Assembly (NCBI GenBank): GCA_051005375.1
Contig: JBPCJK010000168.1
Location: forward strand, 1-13,510
Source: JADDRA01 sp051005375
GTDB taxonomy: Bacteria > Actinomycetota > Acidimicrobiia > Acidimicrobiales > CADCSY01
Direction of reading: 5' to 3'
Length of the DNA: 13,510 nucleotides
A program made the translations under genes and the position numbers. How positions within the stretch are numbered: the stretch's first letter is position 1; the number at the start of each line of letters is the position of its first letter. Below the pieces are notes generated by a model that did no database searches, had not been told where the DNA came from, and was given only the letters and a program-made list of their open reading frames with translations. Of the stretch, positions 1 to 5,929 are shown piece by piece.

Positions 1-302
1 TCGGTGCGGCCCATGGCTACATCATGGGCGCGCTCCATCGTGAAGGTCATGGTCAAGTGAGTCCGTCTCTCGCCCTGTAGGGATGGGAGTTACTTGCAGG
101 TGTCTCACGTCAGCCTGACAGACAGGGATCCACAGCCAGGTCGCGACCCGGGACGGAAGGGATCGGCGACGAACGGGCGGGTGTCCGGGCTGGTGCCTTC
201 GACGGGCCTCATGACTCACGGGCGAGCCCGCTCAGTGCAGTCACCGGCACGGCCGGGTGGTGGTACTGACTCCCTCACCGGGCGACCGGTACCCTCGGGC
301 TC
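1..302. other. Upstream non-coding region before aroC
   Basis: No gene is supported here. Two + strand frames are open from the window edge, one to a TGA at 58-60 and one to a TAG at 88-90. Either could be the tail of an upstream gene, but neither peptide is recognisable. The longer open frames in this stretch, on both strands, have no family resemblance or ribosome binding site and look like by-products of high GC. There is an imperfect dyad at 101-124 (TGTCT, 3-nt bulge, GTCAG-C-CTGAC, AGACA) of unknown meaning. The last 40 bases carry the probable aroC promoter, listed separately. Confidence 0.5.
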
Positions 303-303
303 G
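266..303 (+). promoter_or_regulatory. Probable aroC promoter giving a leaderless mRNA
   Basis: A -35-like CTGACT (266-271) is followed, after an 18-nt spacer, by an actinobacterial -10 of the TAnnnT type, TACCCT (290-295). Transcription would start about 7 nt later, at or next to the aroC GTG (303). No Shine-Dalgarno precedes that GTG, which fits a leaderless message, a common arrangement in actinobacteria. This is pattern matching only; the -35 is imperfect. Confidence 0.5.
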
Positions 304-1466
304 TGCTGCGAGTGCTCACCGGCGGCGAGTCCCATGGCAAGGGGCTGGCCGTCACCGTGGAGGGCCTGCCCGCCGGGTTGACCGTCACCGCCGAGGAGCT
401 CCAGTCCGAGCTGGCCCGGCGGCGCCTGGGCTACGGGCGCGGGCCGCGCATGCGCTTCGAAGCCGACGACCTCACCCTGCTGGGCGGCATCCGCCACGGC
501 CGCACCCTGGGCTCGCCGGTGGTCGTCCTCATCGGCAACTCCGAGTGGGAGCGCTCCGATCGTTGGCACGAGGAGATGTCGCCTGCGCCCGGGGCCACGG
601 CCAAACCACTGACCCAGCCCCGGCCCGGCCATGCCGACCTCGCCGGCATGCAGAAGTACGGCTTCAGCGACGCCCGCGACGTGTTGGAGCGGGCCTCGGC
701 CCGCGAGACCGCCGCCCGGGTGGTGGCCGGGAGCCTGGCCAAGTCCTTGCTGGCCCTCCTCGGGGTGTCGGTCTTGTCCCACGTCATCCAGATGGGCGAG
801 ACCCGGGTCACCTCGACCGAGCGCCCGACCCCCGGTGACCTGGCCCGAGTCGACGCCTCCGAGGTCCGCTGCTTCGACCCCCAGGCCGAGGCGGACATGG
901 TCGGCGAGATCAAGGCGGCGGCAGCCGAGGGTGACTCCCTCGGGGGAGTGGCCGAGGTGCTGGCCTACGACGTGCCCGTGGGCCTCGGCAGCCACGTCCA
1001 CTGGGACCGCAAGCTCGACGGACTGCTGGCTCAGGCGCTGATGAGCATCCCCGCGGTCAAGGGGGTGGAGATCGGTGACGGGTTCGACGTCGCCTCCCGG
1101 CGGGGCTCGGCGGCGCACGACCCCATCCACTGGGACCAAGGCGCCGAGCGCTACCGGCGGGGATCGACCCGGGCGGGCGGGATCGAGGGGGGCATCTCCA
1201 TCGGGGGCCTGGTGGTGGCCCACGCCGCCATGAAGCCCCTGGCCACCCTCAACCGCCCGGTGCTGGCTACCGTCGACACCCAGACCAAGGAAGCCACAGT
1301 GTCGTTCAAGGAGCGCACCGACGTCACCGCCGTTCCCGCCATGGGGGTGGTGGCCGAGACCATGGTCGCCCTGGTCCTGGCCGGCGAGGCCACCCGCAAG
1401 TTCGGCGGCGACTCCGTGGGCGAGATGGTGCGCAACCACCATGCCTTCCTGGCCGGCCTTGGCTGA
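303..1466 (+). CDS. aroC: Chorismate synthase
   Basis: AroC converts 5-enolpyruvylshikimate-3-phosphate to chorismate, the last step of the shikimate pathway, using reduced FMN; it is cytoplasmic and usually tetrameric. The 387-aa product is full length. It has the family signatures in order: GGESHGKG (residues 7-14), RRRLGYGRG, RPGHAD with the second conserved His, ASARETAARV, GDSLGGVAEV, AVKGVEIGDGF, GGIEGGIS, a stretch close to ERSDVxAVPAxGVVAE (here ERTDVTAVPAMGVVAE), and KFGGDS near the C-terminus. The GTG start at 303 gives the standard MLRxLTxGESHG N-terminus and has no ribosome binding site, consistent with the leaderless promoter described at 266-303. It is the first gene of the aro cluster. 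Its stop codon lies inside a 13-bp tandem repeat that also supplies the start of aroK. Confidence 0.97.
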   Translation: MLRVLTGGESHGKGLAVTVEGLPAGLTVTAEELQSELARRRLGYGRGPRMRFEADDLTLLGGIRHGRTLGSPVVVLIGNSEWERSDRWHEEMSPAPGATAKPLTQPRPGHADLAGMQKYGFSDARDVLERASARETAARVVAGSLAKSLLALLGVSVLSHVIQMGETRVTSTERPTPGDLARVDASEVRCFDPQAEADMVGEIKAAAAEGDSLGGVAEVLAYDVPVGLGSHVHWDRKLDGLLAQALMSIPAVKGVEIGDGFDVASRRGSAAHDPIHWDQGAERYRRGSTRAGGIEGGISIGGLVVAHAAMKPLATLNRPVLATVDTQTKEATVSFKERTDVTAVPAMGVVAETMVALVLAGEATRKFGGDSVGEMVRNHHAFLAGLG

Positions 1467-1499
1467 CGGCGATGGCTGACGGCGATGGCTGACGGCGAT
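1461..1499 (+). repeat. 13-bp tandem repeat x3 at the aroC/aroK junction
   Basis: Three perfect head-to-tail copies of GGCTGACGGCGAT lie at 1461-1473, 1474-1486 and 1487-1499. The first contains the aroC stop (TGA 1464-1466). An ATG forms at each repeat boundary (1472, 1485, 1498). Because 13 is not a multiple of 3, the three ATGs lie in three different frames, and only 1485 opens aroK. ATG 1472 opens a six-codon frame (MADGDG) that stops at 1490-1492, inside the start of aroK. Confidence 0.9.
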
Positions 1500-2018
1500 G
1501 GCGGCAGGGGCGGCGGCGGTCACGTCGTGCTGGTGGGCATGATGGGCTCGGGCAAGACCACCGTCGGTCACGAGGTCGCCCGGCGGCTGGGCCGGGACTT
1601 CCTCGACAGCGACGACCAGGTCGAGGCCCGAACCGGGCGCACGGTGCGGGAGATCTTCGAGACCGGCGGGGAGACAGCCTTCCGGGCGCTGGAGGCCAGC
1701 GCCCTGGCCGACGCCCTGGGCCGGTCGGAACCGGCGGTGATCGCCGCTGCTGGCGGCGTGGTCCTCGACCCCGAGAACCGGCGCCGGATGCGGGAGGCGG
1801 GCGCGGTGGTTTGGCTCCGCGCCGACCTGGCGGTGCTGGCCACCCGGGTGGGCAGCAGCGATCACCGCCCGTTGCTGGCTGACGACCCCCTCGGGGTGCT
1901 CACCCGCCTCGACCGGGACCGCCAAGCGCTGTACCGGGAGGTGGCCGACCACGTGGTCGACGTCGGGCGGCGGTCGAGCCATGAGGTGGTCGAGGACGTC
2001 CTGGCGGTGCTCCGGTGA
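1485..2018 (+). CDS. aroK: Shikimate kinase
   Basis: This enzyme phosphorylates shikimate at the 3-hydroxyl using ATP. The 177-aa product is a P-loop kinase of normal family size. The Walker A motif GMMGSGKTT is at residues 18-26. The shikimate-binding acidic motif DSDD is at 41-44 (D43 by alignment), and the binding Arg is R67 in AFRALE. The usual GGG shikimate loop reads AAGG here, so its first Gly is Ala. The LID segment carries HRPLL. The N-terminus has a short Gly-rich lead (about 12 residues), encoded partly by the 13-bp repeats. ATG 1485 is the only repeat ATG in frame, and no good Shine-Dalgarno precedes it, so initiation may depend on ribosomes finishing aroC 18 nt upstream. The stop TGA (2016-2018) overlaps an ATG that begins the relay of small frames leading to aroB. 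Confidence 0.95.
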   Translation: MADGDGGRGGGGHVVLVGMMGSGKTTVGHEVARRLGRDFLDSDDQVEARTGRTVREIFETGGETAFRALEASALADALGRSEPAVIAAAGGVVLDPENRRRMREAGAVVWLRADLAVLATRVGSSDHRPLLADDPLGVLTRLDRDRQALYREVADHVVDVGRRSSHEVVEDVLAVLR

Positions 2019-2086
2019 TGGCGGTGCTGCGGTGCTGGCGTGCTGGCGTGATGGCGGTGCTGGCGTGATGGCGGTGCTGGCGTGAT
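2015..2086 (+). repeat. 17-bp tandem repeat with stop/start relay between aroK and aroB
   Basis: GTGATGGCGGTGCTGGC occurs twice, perfectly and head to tail (2048-2064, 2065-2081). The third copy begins as the aroB start (GTGAT, 2082-2086), and a diverged copy starts at 2015. The aroK stop overlaps an ATG (TGATG, 2016-2020), opening a 16-codon frame that ends at TGA 2066-2068. That stop overlaps another ATG (2068) opening MAVLA, which ends at TGA 2083-2085 and overlaps the aroB GTG (2082). The sequence shows the overlaps directly; a role in handing ribosomes along is inference. Confidence 0.85.
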
Positions 2087-3089
2087 CACCGTGCCGGTGG
2101 CCCTGGGAGAGCGGTCCTACGACGTAGTGGTCGGCGCCGGCGCCCGCCACCGGCTGGCCCAGGTGGTGCCCGCCGGCGCCCGGCGGGCAGCGGTGGTGAC
2201 CCAGACCGGCATCGGCGTCGCCGTCGACCCCGGCATCGAGGCTCAGGTGTTCCCCATGGGCGACGGCGAGGCGGCCAAGTCGCTCGCCACCGTCGAGGAG
2301 CTGTGCCGGGGCTTCGCTGCCTGGGGCCTCCATCGAAGCGACGTGGTGGTGGCCGTGGGCGGGGGAGTGGTCACCGACACCGCCGGTTTCGCCGCCGCCG
2401 TCTACCACCGGGGTACCGCCGTGGTCCACGTGGCCACCACCCTGCTGGGCCAGGTCGACGCCGCCATCGGCGGCAAGACCGGCGTCAACCTGGCTGAGGG
2501 CAAGAACTTGGTGGGGGCCTTCTGGCAACCGGCGGCGGTCCTGTGCGACACCGAGGTGCTGGCCACCCTTCCCACCCGGGAGTGGCGCAGCGGGCAGGGG
2601 GAGATGGCCAAGTACCGCTTCCTCGGCGTCGACGACCTGCTCGAGCGCACCCTCGACGACCAGGTGGCCGCCTGCGTGGCGTGCAAGGCCGAGGTGGTGG
2701 CCTCCGACGAGCATGAGGGCACCTCCGGTCGGCGGGCCACCCTCAACTACGGCCACACCCTGGCCCATGCCCTGGAGACGGCCGGGGGCTACGGCCTGCG
2801 CCACGGCGAGGCGGTAGCCATCGGCCTGGTCTTCGCCGCCGAGCTGGCGGCGCACCTGGGCCGCATCGACGGCGACCGGGTGGCCGAGCACCGGGCGCTG
2901 GTCGACGCCCACGACCTGCCGTCGCGCCTGCCTCCGGGCACGAATCCGGCTGAGCTGGTCGCCCTCTTCCCGCGGGACAAAAAGGCGCTGGGTGGTATCA
3001 CCTTCGTGCTCGACGGCCCCGGAGGCGTCGAGGTGGTGACCGACGTCCCCCACGACGCCATCGACGCCGCCCTGGAGGCCGTCTCGTGA
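2082..3089 (+). CDS. aroB: 3-dehydroquinate synthase
   Basis: AroB cyclises DAHP to 3-dehydroquinate, the second shikimate-pathway step, using NAD+ and a divalent metal. The 335-aa product is slightly short for the family but complete. Characteristic blocks are visible in order: VGGGVVTDTAGFAAAVYHRG with the NAD-binding glycines, ATTLLGQVDAAIGGKTGVN (catalytic Lys region), EGKNLVGAFWQP, SGQGEMAKYRFLG, NYGHTLAHALE with a metal-binding His, and RHGEAVAIG with another. The GTG at 2082 is chosen because MITVPVALGERSYDVVVG matches the family N-terminus and because it overlaps the stop of the preceding mini-frame (GTGA). No clear Shine-Dalgarno is present. The gene ends with TGA 3087-3089, 78 nt before aroQ. 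Confidence 0.95.
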   Translation: MITVPVALGERSYDVVVGAGARHRLAQVVPAGARRAAVVTQTGIGVAVDPGIEAQVFPMGDGEAAKSLATVEELCRGFAAWGLHRSDVVVAVGGGVVTDTAGFAAAVYHRGTAVVHVATTLLGQVDAAIGGKTGVNLAEGKNLVGAFWQPAAVLCDTEVLATLPTREWRSGQGEMAKYRFLGVDDLLERTLDDQVAACVACKAEVVASDEHEGTSGRRATLNYGHTLAHALETAGGYGLRHGEAVAIGLVFAAELAAHLGRIDGDRVAEHRALVDAHDLPSRLPPGTNPAELVALFPRDKKALGGITFVLDGPGGVEVVTDVPHDAIDAALEAVS

Positions 3090-3100
3090 AAGCTGCGCCC

Positions 3101-3162
3101 CGTTCTTCATCACATATGCCACCGCCGGGGTGGGAGACGCGACAAAGAACGAGATGGGAGGA
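3101..3162 (+). promoter_or_regulatory. aroB-aroQ spacer: inverted repeat and strong aroQ ribosome binding site
   Basis: A CGTTCTT arm (3101-3107) is complementary to AAGAACG (3145-3151), enclosing an unusually AT-rich pocket (CATCACATATG). Five nt after the second arm comes GGGAGGA (3156-3162), a strong Shine-Dalgarno 5 nt before the aroQ ATG. No promoter is convincing here. The layout resembles the carA-carB spacer. Confidence 0.45.
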
Positions 3163-3167
3163 CAGCC

Positions 3168-3659
3168 ATGGGCGCTGAGCCGACAAAGAGCAGGGGGGAC
3201 CGGCCCGTCGTGCTGTTGCTGCACGGGCCCAACCTCAACCTCTTGGGCGAGCGAGACCCTGACCTCTACGGCACCGCCACCCTGGACGACCTGGTCCGGA
3301 CCACCACCGAGGCGGCCGGGGCCCTCGGAATGTCCCTCGAGCACCTCCAGTCCAACGCCGAGGCCGAGATGGTGGAGGCCGTCCACGGCGCCCGGGGCCG
3401 CTGCGCCGCCGTCATCATCAACGCCGGGGCCCTCACCCACTACGCCTGGTCGCTGCACGACGCCCTCGACGCCTACGACGGCGTCAAGGTCGAGCTCCAC
3501 CTGTCCAACCCCAACGCCCGGGAGCCGTGGCGCCACACGTCGGTGCTGGCGCCGGTGGTCGACGGGTCGATCATGGGGTTCAAGGCCGACGGCTACCCCC
3601 TCGCCGTGGAGGCGGTGGGACGCCTGTTGCAGCGGCGGCGAGGCGGGACGCGACCGTGA
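3168..3659 (+). CDS. aroQ: 3-dehydroquinate dehydratase, type II
   Basis: This enzyme dehydrates 3-dehydroquinate to 3-dehydroshikimate by the type II (trans-elimination) mechanism; the family forms dodecamers. The 163-aa product has all expected active-site residues: R29 and Y34 (GERDPDLYG), N85 (IINAGAL), H91 (THY), H111 (VELHLSN) and R122 (WRHTS). The family's opening HGPNLNLLG is at residues 19-27. The ATG at 3168 is well supported by GGGAGGA ending 5 nt upstream. The N-terminus is about 12 residues longer than minimal homologs. The C-terminus is basic, and the stop TGA (3657-3659) overlaps a GTG that probably starts the peptidase gene. It belongs to the aro cluster with aroC, aroK and aroB. 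Confidence 0.96.
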   Translation: MGAEPTKSRGDRPVVLLLHGPNLNLLGERDPDLYGTATLDDLVRTTTEAAGALGMSLEHLQSNAEAEMVEAVHGARGRCAAVIINAGALTHYAWSLHDALDAYDGVKVELHLSNPNAREPWRHTSVLAPVVDGSIMGFKADGYPLAVEAVGRLLQRRRGGTRP

Positions 3660-4774
3660 CCCTTCCCCCCTTGCCCTTCCCCCCCATGGAGGTGCCAGCC
3701 CGCAGCACCCGACTCCGGGCCGGCTTCGACAAGTCCGGGTGCGACGCCCTGGTGGTGACCGACCTGGCCAACATCCGCTACCTCACCGGTTTCACCGGCT
3801 CGGCCGGCCTGCTGGTGGTGCGCCCTGAGGAGTTGGTGCTCATCACCGACGGCCGCTACCGCGACCAGGCCACCGAACAGATGCGGGCGGCGGGCGTGGA
3901 GGCCCGGCTGGAGGTCGGCAGGACCGCCGCCGCCCAACAGGAGTTGGCAGCGACGGCCACCGCCGGGGCGCCCCGGCTCGGACTGGAAGCAGCGCACGTG
4001 AGCTGGGCGGCGCAGCGCCGCTACGGCGAGACGTGGTTCCCTGACGCCGAGCTGGTGGCCACCGAGGGGCTGGTCGAGGCCCTGCGCGTGCGCAAGGACG
4101 ACGGGGAGGTTGCCCGTCTGGCCGCCGCCGCCGCCATCGCCGACGCTGCCCTGGCCGCCGTGCGCCACCGCCTGGGCGAGGGGCCCACCGAGGCCGACTT
4201 CGCCCTGGAGCTCGACAGCGAGGTGCGCCACCTGGGCGCCGACAGCGCCAGCTTCGAGACCATCGTGGCCAGCGGTCCCAACGGGGCCAAGCCCCACGCC
4301 CGTCCGGGCCCCCGCCCCATCGCCGACGGCGACCTGGTGGTGGTCGACTTCGGGGCGACCGTCGACGGCTATCACTCCGACATGACCCGGACCACCATGG
4401 TCGGCACCCCCTCGGCCACCCAGCGACGCATGCTCGACGTGGTGGCGCAGAGCCAGGCCATGGGGGTGGCGGCGGTGACCGACGGGGTGGAGTGCGTCGC
4501 CGTCGACCGGGCCTGCCGGGCGGTCATCGACGACGCCGGCTGGGGCGACGCCTTTCTCCACAGCACCGGTCACGGCGTCGGCCTTGACATCCACGAGGCC
4601 CCCCGAGTGGGATCGACCTCGACCGCCAGCCTGGCCGTCGGCCACGTGGTGACCGTCGAACCGGGCGTCTACCTCCCGCGACACGGGGGGGTGCGGATCG
4701 AGGACACGGTCGTGGTCACCGCAACCGGTTGCCGTCCCCTCACCCTGGCGCCCAAGGACCCCTACCTCCCATGA
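3656..4774 (+). CDS. pepP: Xaa-Pro aminopeptidase/dipeptidase, M24 family
   Basis: This metallopeptidase of the pita-bread fold probably cleaves Xaa-Pro bonds in peptides in the cytoplasm; aminopeptidase P and prolidase cannot be separated by eye. The five metal ligands are all present: D231 and D242 (VVDFG, HSDMTRT), H306 (TGHGVGLDIHE), E335 (TVEPGVY) and E349 (VRIEDT). The N-terminal creatinase-like domain carries NIRYLTGFTGSAG. I choose GTG 3656 because it overlaps the aroQ stop (GTGA) like other junctions here. The alternative ATG 3686 is preceded only by a C-rich run with no Shine-Dalgarno. This gives 372 aa, a normal size. The gene between aroQ and efp is a peptidase of this family in many actinobacteria. 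Its stop lies in the 5' arm of a strong hairpin. Confidence 0.9.
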   Translation: MTLPPLPFPPMEVPARSTRLRAGFDKSGCDALVVTDLANIRYLTGFTGSAGLLVVRPEELVLITDGRYRDQATEQMRAAGVEARLEVGRTAAAQQELAATATAGAPRLGLEAAHVSWAAQRRYGETWFPDAELVATEGLVEALRVRKDDGEVARLAAAAAIADAALAAVRHRLGEGPTEADFALELDSEVRHLGADSASFETIVASGPNGAKPHARPGPRPIADGDLVVVDFGATVDGYHSDMTRTTMVGTPSATQRRMLDVVAQSQAMGVAAVTDGVECVAVDRACRAVIDDAGWGDAFLHSTGHGVGLDIHEAPRVGSTSTASLAVGHVVTVEPGVYLPRHGGVRIEDTVVVTATGCRPLTLAPKDPYLP

Positions 4775-4796
4775 GCGCGCCCTTGGGCGTGCTCAT
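4771..4796 (+). terminator. Strong hairpin overlapping the pepP stop codon
   Basis: The arms 4771-4782 and 4785-4796 pair over 12 positions (one is G-U), so in practice 11 bp close a CUUG tetraloop. The pepP TGA is in the 5' arm. No U-run follows, so this may be a weak terminator, an mRNA 3'-end stabiliser, or a site that separates aro/pepP from efp expression. Confidence 0.45.
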
Positions 4797-4826
4797 CAGT
4801 GGGAGAGCGCCATGTGCTCATGGCGA

Positions 4827-4847
4827 GCGCCATCCGTAGGATGGCGC
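4827..4847 (+). promoter_or_regulatory. Perfect palindrome and probable -10 just before efp
   Basis: GCGCCATCC - GTA - GGATGGCGC is a perfect 9-bp inverted repeat ending 4 nt before the efp ATG (4852). It covers TAGGAT (4837-4842), a good actinobacterial -10 placed so that transcription would begin at about 4849-4850, giving a nearly leaderless efp mRNA. The same bases include AGGA (4838-4841), the only Shine-Dalgarno-like stretch. A further 6-bp hairpin, CGCCAT-GTGCTC-ATGGCG (4808-4825), and a 9-bp direct repeat GAGCGCCAT (4805-4813, 4825-4833) lie beside it. It could be an operator, or a hairpin masking the start in read-through mRNA. Confidence 0.55.
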
Positions 4848-4851
4848 AGCA

Positions 4852-5412
4852 ATGAGCATCACCACCAACGACTTGAAGAACGGGATCACCTTGGCCCTCC
4901 CTGAGGGTCTCTTCCAGGTGGTCGACTTCCAGCACGTCAAGCCGGGCAAGGGTGGGGCCTTCGTGCGCACGACGCTCAAGAACACCCGGACCGGCGCCGT
5001 CGTCGACCGCACCTTCCGCGGCGCCGAGCGGGTCGAACAGGCGGTGATCGACAAGCGGGAGATGCAGTACCTCTATCGGGAGGGCGACGAGCTGGTGTTC
5101 ATGGACAACACCACCTACGACCAGCTCGGGGTGGCCCCCGAGGCTTTGGGCGCAGCCGCCGGGTTCCTGGTCCAGGGAGCCAGCGCTGTTCTACAGATGT
5201 ACGACGACGAGATCGTGGGGGTCGACATCCCCACCTCGGTGGAGCTGGCCATCACCGAGACCGAACCCGGGATCCAGGGCGACCGGGTCTCTGGCGCCCG
5301 CAAGCCGGCCACCGTCGAGACCGGGCTGGTCATCTCAGTGCCGTTGTTCATCAACGTCGGTGATCGCATCAAGGTCGACACCCGCAACAGCCAGTACCTG
5401 ACCCGGGTCTGA
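4852..5412 (+). CDS. efp: Translation elongation factor P
   Basis: EF-P binds stalled ribosomes between the P and E sites and speeds peptide bond formation at consecutive prolines. The 186-aa product has the three-domain length of the family. The N-terminal KOW-like domain carries the tip loop VKPGKGGAF with K33 at the position that contacts the P-site tRNA. The C-terminal OB domain contains VDIPTSVELAITETEPGIQGD and ends with the usual GDRIKVDTRNSQYLTRV-type segment. Actinobacterial EF-Ps are described as having a palindromic PGKGP tip with an unmodified Lys; here it is PGKGG. No modification gene is in view. The ATG at 4852 gives the expected MSITTNDLKNG start. A promoter-like palindrome lies immediately upstream, and nusB follows 8 nt after the stop. 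Confidence 0.97.
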   Translation: MSITTNDLKNGITLALPEGLFQVVDFQHVKPGKGGAFVRTTLKNTRTGAVVDRTFRGAERVEQAVIDKREMQYLYREGDELVFMDNTTYDQLGVAPEALGAAAGFLVQGASAVLQMYDDEIVGVDIPTSVELAITETEPGIQGDRVSGARKPATVETGLVISVPLFINVGDRIKVDTRNSQYLTRV

Positions 5413-5420
5413 GCACTTCG

Positions 5421-5849
5421 GTGGGCCACGACGGCGACGGGATCGGCTCCCGACGGGAGTCTCGGGAGCGTGCCCTGTCGCTGCTCTACGAAGCGGACGC
5501 CAAGGGCTGCGACCCCCTGGGTAAGGTGCTCGGCGACCTCGTCGCCCCGCCGGAGGCCTTCGCCGGCGACGTCGTGGCCGGGGTGTCGGATCACCAGGAC
5601 CAGATCGACTCGCTCATCTCCCGCTTCGCCCGAGGGTGGGCGCTGGAGCGCATGCCAATGATCGACCGGAGCCTGCTGCGCATGGCGGTCTACGAGCTGG
5701 GCCACCGTCCAGACGTACCCACCGGGGCGGTGATCTCCGAAGCCGTCGAGCTGGCCAAGCGCTACTCCACCGACGACTCCGGCCGCTTCCTCAACGGCGT
5801 GCTGGGACAGATCGCCGCCGAGCTGAGGGGCATCGCCGCCGAACCATAG
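5421..5849 (+). CDS. nusB: Transcription antitermination factor NusB
   Basis: NusB, with NusE (S10), binds boxA RNA and promotes antitermination and folding of rRNA transcripts. The 142-aa product matches an all-helical NusB domain: an Arg-rich start with RRESRERALSLLYEAD at residues 11-26, then VVAGVSDHQDQIDSLI, the conserved MPMIDRSLLRMAVYEL block, and PTGAVISEAVELAKRYSTDDSGRFLNGVLG near the C-terminus. GTG 5421 is the best start available, 8 nt after the efp stop; no Shine-Dalgarno is visible, so translation may be coupled to efp. In Streptomyces bldD follows nusB, but here nusB is followed directly by the pyr operon control region. Confidence 0.95.
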   Translation: MGHDGDGIGSRRESRERALSLLYEADAKGCDPLGKVLGDLVAPPEAFAGDVVAGVSDHQDQIDSLISRFARGWALERMPMIDRSLLRMAVYELGHRPDVPTGAVISEAVELAKRYSTDDSGRFLNGVLGQIAAELRGIAAEP

Positions 5850-5863
5850 GCGCGCCGATGGGC

Positions 5864-5872
5864 TGGTAACGT
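5864..5872 (+). promoter_or_regulatory. Probable pyr operon promoter (extended -10)
   Basis: TGG-TAACGT at 5864-5872 fits an extended -10 (TGn followed by TAnnnT). A -35 is not recognisable. The start would fall near 5879, directly before the PyrR-binding hairpin that begins at 5883, so the leader would contain almost nothing else. It lies 15 nt after the nusB stop. Confidence 0.5.
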
Positions 5873-5882
5873 CGGAGGCTGA

Positions 5883-5913
5883 CCGTGAAGCGGGTCCCGT
5901 GAGGCCCGAACGG
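5883..5913 (+). promoter_or_regulatory. PyrR-binding RNA hairpin in the pyr leader
   Basis: The RNA folds exactly as known PyrR sites do. The lower stem is CCGU (5883-5886) with ACGG (5910-5913). A purine internal bulge has GAAG (5887-5890) on the 5' side and A (5909) on the 3' side. The upper stem is CGGGUC (5891-5896) with GGCCCG (5903-5908), including one U-G pair. The hexaloop is CCGUGA (5897-5902), matching the CNGNGA consensus. In Bacillus this element is the anti-antiterminator; in Mycobacterium a similar loop mediates translational repression. Here it ends 3 nt before the pyrR Shine-Dalgarno GGAG (5917-5920), so PyrR bound with UMP should block ribosome access. Confidence 0.88.
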
Positions 5914-5916
5914 ACT

Positions 5917-5929
5917 GGAGACGCCGGTG
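5917..5929 (+). promoter_or_regulatory. pyrR Shine-Dalgarno and GTG start
   Basis: GGAG (5917-5920) stands 6 nt before GTG 5927. This is good spacing and the main support for starting pyrR here and not at ATG 5993, where no comparable site is seen. It lies immediately 3' of the PyrR-binding hairpin and upstream of the internal terminator. Confidence 0.7.

Noticed and set aside
22..381. Small open frames on both strands ahead of aroC
   Set aside because: No ribosome binding site, no family resemblance, and the + strand frame overlaps the aroC start out of frame.
216..3536. 1106-codon open frame on the minus strand opposite aroC-aroQ
   Set aside because: It is antisense to four clear enzymes, has repetitive His/Gly/Val/Asp composition typical of the complement of GC-rich genes, and shows no domain.
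3498..3540. Apparent loss of a catalytic His in AroQ (SNPNARE where M. tuberculosis has SNVHARE)
   Set aside because: Aligning with the numbered H. pylori enzyme shows that the catalytic His is the one in VELHLSN (H111), which is present.
3593..4684. 363-codon minus-strand frame opposite pepP
   Set aside because: Shadow of a well-supported M24 peptidase gene.
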